Source: Bacteroidota bacterium (GTDB lineage: Bacteria; Bacteroidota; Bacteroidia; Chitinophagales; Chitinophagaceae). Taken from it: 18,398 bases of DNA. Both the position numbers and the translations under genes were made by a program. Of the stretch, positions 1 to 7,556 are shown in pieces; positions within the stretch are counted from its first letter, which is position 1, and each line of letters opens with the position of its first letter. Under the pieces are notes generated by a model. That model was given only the letters and a program-made list of their open reading frames with translations. It searched no databases and was not told the origin of the DNA. The DNA lies in the NCBI GenBank assembly GCA_023423285.1, contig JAFAFV010000204.1, positions 1 through 18,398 on the forward strand, written 5' to 3'.

Positions 1-1
1 A

Positions 2-253
2 ACTACAAATATTTCATTTGATTTCTTAGGCGCTGTAAAATATATAAAACTCACGCAAGGCGCTACTACCGTGGTAGTGGTGGGTAATTTTGACGTGACG
101 AGCCATCAGGCAAACATTAATTTTGGAGCGGCTGGTAACTGGTACGATGTAATGGAAAATAATCAGGTGATGAACCTTGCAGGCACTATATACACAAAAA
201 CGTTGCTGCCGGGCGAGTACCACATCTATTCCACTACAATTCTTTCAGAATAG
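2..253 (+). CDS. C-terminal fragment of a GH13 alpha-amylase-like enzyme
   Basis: An open frame enters from the left edge and stops at TAG 251-253, giving about 83 residues with the N-terminus outside the window. The visible part reads as the all-beta C-terminal domain that closes GH13 alpha-amylases: a strand with VVVVGNFDV, then GNWYDVMENN, then LLPGEYHIYS just before the end. The pattern of NF, WYD and PGE(Y/F)xIY is typical of Bacteroidota alpha-amylases, which hydrolyse alpha-1,4-glucans. None of the catalytic residues lie in the window, so the assignment rests only on this accessory domain. An internal ATG at 71 is unlikely to be the start, because the preceding in-frame residues continue the same beta domain. 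Another GH13 enzyme, such as a branching or maltogenic type, is possible. Confidence 0.6.
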   Translation, partial: TTNISFDFLGAVKYIKLTQGATTVVVVGNFDVTSHQANINFGAAGNWYDVMENNQVMNLAGTIYTKTLLPGEYHIYSTTILSE

Positions 254-303
254 TTTCTATGCATATTAAATTGTGCTATTTTCGGGAAACTCACTTATTT
301 AAA

Positions 304-522
304 ATGAAAACCTTAGCAAGAATCGTAGCTGTACTCGCTGGCATCATTGCGTTGATCGCTTTTATTCCATTGCTCGGCTGGATGTATTGGCTGATTATTC
401 CAATGGCCGTAATCGCCTTAATCTTTTCATACCTCGGTAATTCAAGAGGCGGTAAGATTGTAGCTGTCATTGTCATTATCATTGGCATTATCAGGCTTAC
501 AATGGGCGGCGGCTTTATTTAG
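304..522 (+). CDS. Small hydrophobic membrane protein (72 aa)
   Basis: A 72-residue protein that is almost entirely membrane-embedded. Hydrophobic stretches lie at about residues 5-20, 22-42 and 50-66, with a short polar loop (NSRGGK) between the second and third. The C-terminus is glycine-rich (MGGGFI). I chose ATG 304 rather than the in-frame ATG 259 because the upstream 15 residues (with CYFRETH) do not continue the hydrophobic pattern, and 304 leaves a normal 50-base gap after the amylase fragment. It may be co-transcribed with that gene. I do not recognise a functional family. Short proteins of this layout in Bacteroidota are usually left as hypothetical membrane proteins. Confidence 0.6.
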   Translation: MKTLARIVAVLAGIIALIAFIPLLGWMYWLIIPMAVIALIFSYLGNSRGGKIVAVIVIIIGIIRLTMGGGFI

Positions 523-698
523 CTTAGTCTTTACTTTACGTTAGCACAGCTTTTGCAATAATCAACTAATACTTTCTGCTGCTAAAAAAACAGCCAAAAT
601 TTTCGGCGTAAGCGTAGGGCATTTACTCAGCAACAAAGGGATAATTGCATTATTGCGTAATCAGGGTAATACCGTACACCAGTCAATAATTTCAAATA

Positions 699-1691
699 TT
701 AATCTCTTGCATGGGGATCTTCGTTATAATCCTCTTTAGCTAACTGTGGCGGTTTTGACTGATTTTCCTGTTCTTTATGTTGGTTTTGTAATTCCATACC
801 TATTTTATTGGCCGCGCTAAAAGATGCTACCATGCTGTTGAGCATGTCACCTGCTGCACTTGGCGAATTAGGTAATAGAATCAGGTTAGATTTGTTATGG
901 CTGCCCATTGCCTGTAGTGTATCATAGTGCTGGGTAACCACAATCAGAGCCGACGCTTCCTGGGAATTGATGCCCACTTTGTTCAATACATTCACAGATT
1001 CTTCTAATCCCCTTGCAATTTCCCGGCGCTGGTCTGCAATGCCCTGGCCCTGTAAGCGTTTGCTTTGAGCTTCGGCTTTTGCTTTTTCCACAATCAGTAT
1101 GCGTTGTGCATCACCCTGGTATTGTGCCGCCACTTTATCTCTTTCGGCTGCATTAATGCGGTTCATGGCGTGCTTCACTTCCACGTCAGGATCAATATCT
1201 GTAACAAGTGTTTTAATAATATCATAGCCGTATTCGTTCATTGCCTCCTGTAATTCAGATTTTACTGCTATGGCAATATCATCCTTTTTTTCAAACACAT
1301 CATCAAGCCTCAGTTTCGGCACTTCAGCACGCACTACATCAAATACATACGAAGTGATTTGCGAATAGGGGTTATCAAGTTTATAAAAAGCCTCGAATAC
1401 TTTTTCTTTTATAACTACGTATTGCACCGACACTTTGATTTTCACAAATACATCGTCTTTGGTTTTAGTTTCCACCATCACATCCAACTGTTGTATTTTT
1501 AAAGACAGGCGTCCAGCTATTGAATCAATAAATGGTATTTTCATCTGAAGACCTGCGCCTCTTATATCCAGAAACTTTCCAAGCCTTTCCAAAATAACTG
1601 CGCTTTGTTGTTTAACGATAAAGAAGGACCCCATGAAGGCTAATAAAACAATACCAATCAGAATGTAGGTAATTAAATTTCCGGCGAACAT
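699..1691 (-). CDS. SPFH/Band 7 domain membrane protein (stomatin/prohibitin-like)
   Basis: A 330-residue member of the stomatin/prohibitin/HflK-C superfamily. These proteins form oligomeric membrane scaffolds. A single N-terminal membrane anchor spans about residues 7-26. It is followed by a Band 7 domain, with VKQQSAVILERLGKF near residue 27, KTKDDVFVKIKVSVQY near 76-91, and the DIDPDVEVKHAMNRINAAERDK stretch near 165-186. After that comes an Ala/Glu/Lys/Gln-rich helical region typical of flotillin-like coiled coils, and a Gln/Asn/Lys-rich hydrophilic tail. The closest well-known type is the stomatin-like SLP-2/YbbK group. No NfeD-type partner gene is adjacent, although such partners often accompany stomatin operons. 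The start is ATG 1689-1691 and the stop is TAA at 699-701. The gene is divergent from the RNA ligase. Confidence 0.88.
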   Translation of the reverse strand: MFAGNLITYILIGIVLLAFMGSFFIVKQQSAVILERLGKFLDIRGAGLQMKIPFIDSIAGRLSLKIQQLDVMVETKTKDDVFVKIKVSVQYVVIKEKVFEAFYKLDNPYSQITSYVFDVVRAEVPKLRLDDVFEKKDDIAIAVKSELQEAMNEYGYDIIKTLVTDIDPDVEVKHAMNRINAAERDKVAAQYQGDAQRILIVEKAKAEAQSKRLQGQGIADQRREIARGLEESVNVLNKVGINSQEASALIVVTQHYDTLQAMGSHNKSNLILLPNSPSAAGDMLNSMVASFSAANKIGMELQNQHKEQENQSKPPQLAKEDYNEDPHARD

Positions 1692-1831
1692 AATATTAGT
1701 TTAAAATGAAAAAATAAAAGTAGTCAGATGTGGTAAATTTACGATTCTTATCACACAATACCATAACGCGCAGTAGATAAAAAAGTTGGTAAAGTTATAA
1801 ACATTCGCTTTTTACTTTTAACCATTATCCA

Positions 1832-1861
1832 TTGACCATTCCCGGCAAAATCATATCTTTA
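1832..1861 (+). promoter_or_regulatory. Candidate Bacteroidota-type promoter for the RtcB-family gene
   Basis: TTG at 1832-1834, a 19-base spacer, then TATCTTTA at 1854-1861. The second element matches the Bacteroidota -7 consensus TAnnTTTG except for the last base. Transcription would begin near 1866-1868, giving a leader of only about 10 bases before the TTG start codon at 1878. It is a prediction from motif and spacing only. Confidence 0.35.
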
Positions 1862-1877
1862 AAACCAAACATAGTTT

Positions 1878-3320
1878 TTGAGCAAACTAAACATTACAGG
1901 AAAGGAATTACGGGAAATTGGCTATCCGCAGGGACCGCTTATCAGTGTGGCCATGAACATCATGCACCAGAACTATAAGCACACCTCTAAGAAGGAAGCA
2001 ATGGATGTTCTGATAAAAATTTTAAGTACACCCGAAAACTACCTTGAAGATGAAGTGTTAGGCAAAATTGCTGAAAAACTTGCGCCTAAAATACCCGATC
2101 CCGCAGAGCAGGAAACTTCACTTAACAATAATGGCATTGCATTTAATGTATTTGGCCGGGAACATATTGACGAAGGTGCAATGCAACAAATGTACACGGC
2201 TGCAAAACTGCCCATTGCCGTGGCGGGCGCTTTAATGCCGGATGCACACAAGGGCTATGGTTTGCCCATTGGCGGTGTGCTTGCAACAGAAAATGCTGTA
2301 ATTCCATATGGCGTTGGCGTGGATATAGGCTGCCGCATGTGCCTGAGCATATACGATATTGATCCCAAAGAACTAACAACACGTGAAGATCATTTCGTAC
2401 ACGAAATTAATGAAGCCACCCTTTTTGGCAGCGGAGCACAATTTGATATAAAGGCAGATCATGAAGTAATGGAACACGATGCATTTCGCCAACTTCCGCT
2501 ACTGCGCGAGTTGCATGGCCGCGCCTGGAAACAACTAGGAACCAGTGGCAGCGGCAATCATTTTGTAGAGTTTGGCATTGTTGAAATCTCAAAAAAAGAT
2601 GCAGTGCTGAATGTAGAACCTGGCTCTTACGTAGGGCTGCTCTCCCACTCTGGCAGCCGAGCCCTGGGCGCAAATATTGCAAATCATTATACAAACCTTG
2701 CCATCAACAAACGCCGCCTGCCGCAGGAAGCTAAAAACCTTGCATGGCTTGGCCTTGATGAAGCAGAAGGCGTGGAATACTGGCTTGCCATGAACCTTGC
2801 TGGCGATTACGCATCGGCCTGCCACCATGTGATACATGAAAAAATTGCAAATAAACTGGGCCGCCAACCACTTAGGATGGTGGAGAACCATCACAATTTT
2901 GCCTGGAAAGAAATGTTGAATGGCAAAGAAGTGATAGTTCATCGTAAGGGAGCCACTCCTGCAGGCAAAGATGTGCTGGGCATTATCCCCGGAAGCATGG
3001 CGGCTCCGGGATTTATAGTGAAGGGAAAAGGGGAAGTAGCTTCTCTTAATTCCGCATCTCATGGCGCCGGAAGAAAAATGAGTCGTAGCAAAGCTTTGCA
3101 AAACATCACTCAAAAGGAATTAAAAGAAGAATTGGAAAAAAAAGGCGTAAGACTCATCAGCGCGGGACTGGATGAAGCGCCTTTTGCCTACAAGGATATT
3201 GAAACGGTAATGAAAAGCCAAAAAACTGTGGTTGATACAGTAGGTAAATTCACTCCTAAAATTGTAAAAATGGCCGGTGCTGAAATAAAGCCGTGGCAAA
3301 ACAAAAAAGAAAAACGTTGA
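1878..3320 (+). CDS. rtcB: RtcB-family RNA ligase (TTG start)
   Basis: RtcB joins RNA 3'-phosphate (or 2',3'-cyclic phosphate) and 5'-OH ends using GTP and Mn2+, in RNA repair or tRNA splicing. The protein has 480 residues and every active-site motif is present. VDIGC holds metal-binding Asp149 and Cys152, SGSGNH ends at His228, LSHSGSR holds His257, and ENHHN holds His338/339. RKGA and IPGSM follow, then SASHGAGRKMSR, in which His395 matches the guanylylated histidine. The N-terminal ~95 residues come before the usual RtcB core, which starts near GAMQQMYTAAK. They contain ITGKELREIGYPQGPLI, a GxxL...G.P.G pattern that E. coli RtcB lacks. The start is TTG 1878, because no in-frame ATG lies upstream and the first internal ATG (residue 26) would cut this conserved-looking segment. 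No rtcA, archease or rtcR is adjacent. It converges on the GH109 gene with a 29-base gap and no obvious terminator. Confidence 0.93.
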   Translation: MSKLNITGKELREIGYPQGPLISVAMNIMHQNYKHTSKKEAMDVLIKILSTPENYLEDEVLGKIAEKLAPKIPDPAEQETSLNNNGIAFNVFGREHIDEGAMQQMYTAAKLPIAVAGALMPDAHKGYGLPIGGVLATENAVIPYGVGVDIGCRMCLSIYDIDPKELTTREDHFVHEINEATLFGSGAQFDIKADHEVMEHDAFRQLPLLRELHGRAWKQLGTSGSGNHFVEFGIVEISKKDAVLNVEPGSYVGLLSHSGSRALGANIANHYTNLAINKRRLPQEAKNLAWLGLDEAEGVEYWLAMNLAGDYASACHHVIHEKIANKLGRQPLRMVENHHNFAWKEMLNGKEVIVHRKGATPAGKDVLGIIPGSMAAPGFIVKGKGEVASLNSASHGAGRKMSRSKALQNITQKELKEELEKKGVRLISAGLDEAPFAYKDIETVMKSQKTVVDTVGKFTPKIVKMAGAEIKPWQNKKEKR

Positions 3321-3349
3321 AAGTAAATAACTTCTCTTCTAACCCGTAA

Positions 3350-4648
3350 TCAAACCGCAAAATAAGGTTGCCTGTTTTTCCATTTACCTTTCGTAAAATC
3401 CGGAAAAGCAACTGGTGCATTTTTTTGAATGGATAAACCGGAAAGCTCAACAATAGCAGTCATTACAGCTGCATCATAAATATCAAGCGGCAACGGGCGG
3501 TTGTTTTGCAAAGATGTGATAAACTCCCTCAGCATGATAAAATCGGCACCGCCGTGTGATCCGGAGGCATCTGTTTGAGACCATTTATGTTTATGTTTAT
3601 CCTCGTAAGGCTTCCATGCTTCCCATTTATGGTAATCCGGGCTTTTATCAACAAGGTAAATTGAAGCTTTTTCTTCATCATAAACTCCTTTAGTGCCCTG
3701 AAGCATCCACCTGTTTGCATACGGTCTTGGTAACTGCATGTCATAATTGATTACAAGAGTTTTGCCTTTTTTTGTTTTCAGTGTGGACGTAACAATATCG
3801 CCCTGCCTCCATTGCTTTTTAGCATTCGGATGGCCGGCTCCAAACTTCCGGGTCATGTATGCATTAATGCCTTTGGAGGCAGAAGCGGTTGAATATATCT
3901 CGGTAAAAACATCACCACAATTAATATCCATCCAGCTCAGGATTGGGCCCACGCTATGGGTCGGGTATTGGTCGCGATTAAAATTTGCAAGATATTGCGC
4001 CGGCCAACGGCATTCGCCGGTTTTGGCATCAAAGAACCAATGATCAATGCAATCATGGGAATGAGCACAATGGCAATGCACGATCTCGCCAAAATCCCCT
4101 GCCCGCTTCATATTCAATACAGCAAGGTTATCCGGTCTGAAACTCCAGTTCTCCAGCATCATAAAAGGCACTTTTCTTTTTTCCGATGCTTCCACCAATC
4201 GCCACGTATCTTTCACACTAAGGGCCATCGGAACTTCAATACCAGGGACGATCCCTTTTGCTATTGCCGCAAGTGCAATTGGCGCGTGAGAGTCCCAATA
4301 GGTTGCAATGATCACCACATCTAACTTTTCGTTATTTAATAATTTTGCGTAGCTCTTTTCATCACCAGAATAAATGGCAGGCTTTTGCCGCCCCTGTCCT
4401 GTGCAAATTGCTGAAGCTTTTGATGTTCGCTCCTCAGTAAGATCACAAAGTGCTGTAATTTCGACACCCTTAATCTTTAAAAGATTGTTCAGAAGTGCTG
4501 TGCCACGGTTACCGGTACCGATGATGCCAATTTTAATTGTTTTTAGTTGAGCGGGGTTATTCTGATCATTCTTAAAAGAAGCAAGTGTAAGCCCTAATGC
4601 TGCAACTGATGTTTTCTTTACAAAATTTCTCCTTGAGATTAAAGACAT
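3350..4648 (-). CDS. GH109-type Gfo/Idh/MocA protein, Tat-exported (alpha-N-acetylgalactosaminidase-like)
   Basis: A 432-residue NAD-dependent enzyme. The family removes terminal alpha-GalNAc by a redox-elimination mechanism with tightly bound NAD+. The N-terminus SRRNFVKK followed by a hydrophobic AALGLTLAS segment is a twin-arginine signal, which fits export of a protein folded around NAD+. A Rossmann fold begins at residue 40 with GIIGTGNRGT (41-50). The conserved GIEVP lies at 136-140 and LENWSFRP at 165-172. QYPTHSVGP at 227-235 matches the YPTH(S/G)xGP signature of GH109, whose Tyr and His lie in the active site. The C-terminal Gfo/Idh/MocA domain follows, including NYDMQLPRPY. It is divergent from the GH20-like gene across 162 bases. 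Many Bacteroidota paralogues with this layout have untested substrates, so GalNAc specificity is inferred. Confidence 0.85.
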   Translation of the reverse strand: MSLISRRNFVKKTSVAALGLTLASFKNDQNNPAQLKTIKIGIIGTGNRGTALLNNLLKIKGVEITALCDLTEERTSKASAICTGQGRQKPAIYSGDEKSYAKLLNNEKLDVVIIATYWDSHAPIALAAIAKGIVPGIEVPMALSVKDTWRLVEASEKRKVPFMMLENWSFRPDNLAVLNMKRAGDFGEIVHCHCAHSHDCIDHWFFDAKTGECRWPAQYLANFNRDQYPTHSVGPILSWMDINCGDVFTEIYSTASASKGINAYMTRKFGAGHPNAKKQWRQGDIVTSTLKTKKGKTLVINYDMQLPRPYANRWMLQGTKGVYDEEKASIYLVDKSPDYHKWEAWKPYEDKHKHKWSQTDASGSHGGADFIMLREFITSLQNNRPLPLDIYDAAVMTAIVELSGLSIQKNAPVAFPDFTKGKWKNRQPYFAV

Positions 4649-4745
4649 GATGGAAGTTTTAGTTATAAGAAATATCGCTGGCCGCAGTAAAAAGATTTAT
4701 AAATTAATTCTGCGATGTTTTAAATCCGGTACAAATTACTAAAAC

Positions 4746-4777
4746 ATTTTCGTTTACGTTACCGCAATTTCGAAAAT
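4746..4777. promoter_or_regulatory. Inverted repeat in the divergent GH109 / GH20-like intergenic region
   Basis: ATTTTCG (4746-4752) and CGAAAAT (4771-4777) form perfect 7-base arms around an 18-base spacer that contains CGTTTACGTTACCG-like sequence. The site lies between two divergent starts, about 34 bases upstream of the plus-strand gene. A loose -7 element, TACTTTAG (4784-4791, one mismatch to TAnnTTTG), follows it. It could be a shared operator, but the region is AT-rich and the arms are short. Confidence 0.25.
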
Positions 4778-4810
4778 TATTTTTACTTTAGTAGCTCAAA
4801 AATTATTCTA

Positions 4811-5920
4811 ATGATGGATCGCCGAAACTTTCTCCAGCAAGTCACTGCTGCCACAATTGCAACTGCTGTATCAACAGACGTTTTTTCTAACCCAAAGATT
4901 GAGCCGCGAAAAGATGATATGATCTGGTCAATACTCATACATCTCAGCTATAACATGTGGGTAGATTATACTCCCGAACAATACAAACACGCTTACGACG
5001 AAACTAAAATTAAAACGTGCAGAGATGCCATGTTGTGGGCGATGCAATACCACCCCTTTCTTACTTGTGACAAAAAAGTATGGGACAATGTACTCACAAC
5101 TGCTGCTAACTCTGGTTTAAATACGGTGATTATTGACCTGGGCGATGGCGTGCGGTACCAAAGCCATCCGGAAATAGCTGTTGAGGGTGCCTGGACCGTA
5201 ACACAACTAAAAACAGAATTGGGTAAGATTAGAAGAATGGGCCTGGAACCGATTCCCAAACTCAATTTCTCTACCGGGCACAAAGCGTGGCTGGGGCCTT
5301 ACCAGCGCATGATAGGCACTAAAAAATATTATGAAGTATGTAAAAATCTCATCAACGAGGTGTGCGATATATTTGGCAAACCCCGCTATTTTCATATTGG
5401 AATGGATGAAGAAAATCCCCAGAACCAAACGACGCACCAATACATGGTGGTACGGCAAAAAGATTTGTGGTGGCACGACTTTTATTACCTGGTTGATCTT
5501 GTTGAAAAAAGAAATGCACGCTCATGGATCTGGTCTGACCTCGCCTGGGATCATCCGGATGAATTTTTAAAAAAGATGCCCAAATCTGTTCTGCAATCCA
5601 ACTGGTATTATTACAGCAAATCATTGGAAAGGAGTGAACTGGAAAAACTGAACGAACCCGCGCGAACCCTTTATATAAAATATGTGAATCTTTACGGGAA
5701 ATTGCAGGAGCATGGCTTTGACCAGGTTCCTACAGGAAGCAATCACTCAACTAATGGCAATATGGCGGGAACTGTGGATTATTGCAAAAAAATAATAGAT
5801 CCCAAACATCTGAAAGGCTTTATGCAATCTGTGTGGCGGCCCACCCTCCCCGTTTGTGAGCAAACGCATCTGAACGCCGTGCAGCAATTAAAAGATGGAA
5901 TGGATTTATTTTATAAGTAA
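4811..5920 (+). CDS. Exported GH20-like TIM-barrel glycoside hydrolase, family unassigned
   Basis: A 369-residue protein with a short RRNF-type export signal (MMDRRNFLQQ plus TAATIATAV), resembling Tat signals of Bacteroidota enzymes. The rest reads as a TIM barrel with landmarks in the order found in GH20 beta-hexosaminidases. IIDLGDG (107-113) is a strand-2-like segment. The PIPKLNFSTGHKAW segment (148-160) parallels the PEID-PGH strand. YFHIGMDEEN (193-202) parallels the catalytic H-x-G-x-D-E motif, with Asp199/Glu200 in the pair position. SWIWSDLAW (238-246) parallels the later W-x-D strand. The normal N-terminal GH20b domain is missing, and the chain is shorter than typical GH20 enzymes. 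A role in cleaving N-acetylhexosaminides is inferred from the motif order and from the divergent GH109 neighbour. The start is ATG 4811; ATG 4814 is equally possible. It converges on sulP with a 21-base gap. Confidence 0.6.
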   Translation: MMDRRNFLQQVTAATIATAVSTDVFSNPKIEPRKDDMIWSILIHLSYNMWVDYTPEQYKHAYDETKIKTCRDAMLWAMQYHPFLTCDKKVWDNVLTTAANSGLNTVIIDLGDGVRYQSHPEIAVEGAWTVTQLKTELGKIRRMGLEPIPKLNFSTGHKAWLGPYQRMIGTKKYYEVCKNLINEVCDIFGKPRYFHIGMDEENPQNQTTHQYMVVRQKDLWWHDFYYLVDLVEKRNARSWIWSDLAWDHPDEFLKKMPKSVLQSNWYYYSKSLERSELEKLNEPARTLYIKYVNLYGKLQEHGFDQVPTGSNHSTNGNMAGTVDYCKKIIDPKHLKGFMQSVWRPTLPVCEQTHLNAVQQLKDGMDLFYK

Positions 5921-5941
5921 TTCCGGAAAGTAACTTTGCTT

Positions 5942-7501
5942 TTAATGAATCGTGATTGTTTGCACTTCAGGAATTTCTTTTAATATAAGTTGTATGTGTT
6001 TGCGACGGGCCTTGGGCTTGTATTCCTGTATCACTTCCAGAACGTCTCGATCAATATACACGCTATCGCTTCCGTCAATGGTAACTACAGAGTATTCGGG
6101 TACTTTATCGAGCAATTCTTTTATTTTCCCTTTGTTCAAAAAACTTACGTTGATGGCAAGGTCAATATAAAAATATTTGATACTACCCTGTTTACTTTTT
6201 CTCAGCACATAACCCCCGCGGTAAGTATGCTTCAATATAAAATAAATGGCATAGATCACGCCTATCACCACGCCAATCAGCAGGTCTGTAAACAATATAG
6301 CCAGCAGGGTTACAATGAAAGGCAAAAACTGTTCACGCCCCTGTTTGTAAACAGTATAAATCATTTTGGGTTTGGCTAAATTATAACCCGTGCGTATCAG
6401 TATTGCTGCAAGCACGCAATAGGGAATCTGATTGACCAGGGGAACTGCAAACAGTACTACCAGCAGCAACCAGATGCCATGTGTGACAGACGAAAGTTTT
6501 GTTCTGCCACCTGCTTCAGCATTGGCAGAGCTGCGAACGATAACGGCTGTAATGGGCAGGCCACCAAACAGTCCGCTAACAAAGTTGCCCGTTCCCTGCG
6601 CCACCATTTCCCTGTTTTGCGGCGTGATGCGGTTGTAAGGGTCTAATTTATCAATGGCTTCCACACTCAGCAAGGTTTCAAGGCTGGCCACAAAAGCAAT
6701 CACAATACCAGTTTTCCAAATCGTTACGTTACTAAAAATAACCTTATAATCAGGAAACCGAATGCTGGAGAAAATACCTTCGGGAATATTGACATACTGG
6801 TTCGGACGTAATTGAAATGCAGGAATCCATTTTTCAAAAGCCATTGCCAACACCATGCCCGCCAGCACTACAACAAAAGAAGAAGGCAGAAAAGGAATGT
6901 GCTTTTTCAGGAATTTATTCCACAAAAATAATACAAGGAATGAAACCATTACCAGTATAATGGCTGCCACTGAAGTTTTCTCATACAAATCTGTAACGTT
7001 GTGGTATATATGATCAAATGTGATGATGTTGAACAAAGCACCTTTGTAAAAATCTGGTTCATCATAACCAATCAACAATGGAATTTGATTAGAAATAAGG
7101 ATAATGCCAATGGCGGCCAGCATGCCTTTAATAACGGCAGATGGAATAAAGTGAGTGAACCCCGCCAGCCTGAACACACCAATTAGCAACTGAAATATAC
7201 CTGCCAGCGAAACTGCTAAAAGAAAAATTTCAAAGGAGCCAAGCGAAGCAATTGCTGTAGCACAAATAGCAGTAAGCCCTGCCGCCGGGCCACTTACACT
7301 CAATTCTGATTTACTGATGATGGGGATAACAATGCCGCCTACAATACCAGCAATAATACCAGCAAAAACCGGAGCGCCGGAGGCCAAAGAAATACCGAGG
7401 CACAAAGGCAGTGCTACAAAAAATACTGTTATACTCGCACGGAAATCGTGCTTTAAAAATGAAAGGGTATAAAACTGTACCTGCCTTTTTGTCCATCTCA
7501 T
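5942..7501 (-). CDS. SulP-family anion transporter (sulfate or bicarbonate)
   Basis: A 519-residue inner-membrane transporter. The SulP core has the N-terminal signature LPLCLGISLASGAPVFAGI (31-49) and SVSGPAAGLTAI (69-79). It also has the cytoplasmic-facing region QNREMVAQGTGNFVSGLFGG (295-314), followed by PITAVIVRSSANAEAGGRTK (316-335). About 12 hydrophobic segments fill residues 20-425. The last ~80 residues (441-519) form a short, divergent STAS-like domain with alternating strands and helices, for example YFYIDLAINVSFLN and SVVTIDGSD. The family includes sulfate uptake systems and Na+-dependent bicarbonate importers such as BicA, and sequence alone does not decide between them. It lies 55 bases downstream of purM on the same strand, so read-through is plausible. 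No carbonic anhydrase gene is adjacent. The start is ATG 7499-7501. Confidence 0.88.
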   Translation of the reverse strand: MRWTKRQVQFYTLSFLKHDFRASITVFFVALPLCLGISLASGAPVFAGIIAGIVGGIVIPIISKSELSVSGPAAGLTAICATAIASLGSFEIFLLAVSLAGIFQLLIGVFRLAGFTHFIPSAVIKGMLAAIGIILISNQIPLLIGYDEPDFYKGALFNIITFDHIYHNVTDLYEKTSVAAIILVMVSFLVLFLWNKFLKKHIPFLPSSFVVVLAGMVLAMAFEKWIPAFQLRPNQYVNIPEGIFSSIRFPDYKVIFSNVTIWKTGIVIAFVASLETLLSVEAIDKLDPYNRITPQNREMVAQGTGNFVSGLFGGLPITAVIVRSSANAEAGGRTKLSSVTHGIWLLLVVLFAVPLVNQIPYCVLAAILIRTGYNLAKPKMIYTVYKQGREQFLPFIVTLLAILFTDLLIGVVIGVIYAIYFILKHTYRGGYVLRKSKQGSIKYFYIDLAINVSFLNKGKIKELLDKVPEYSVVTIDGSDSVYIDRDVLEVIQEYKPKARRKHIQLILKEIPEVQTITIH

Positions 7502-7556
7502 AGCAGCGTAAAGTTCGCTTTTTTTACTAAGAATGAGATACGGTTAGCAAAGTCCC

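Noticed and set aside
2039..3113. Long minus-strand open frames opposite the RtcB gene
   Set aside because: They are shadows of a strongly recognised coding sequence and show no family features.
4649..4760. GTAATTTG-like element upstream of the GH109 gene on the minus strand as a -7 promoter element
   Set aside because: It does not fit TAnnTTTG in register and lacks a -33 partner at the right distance.
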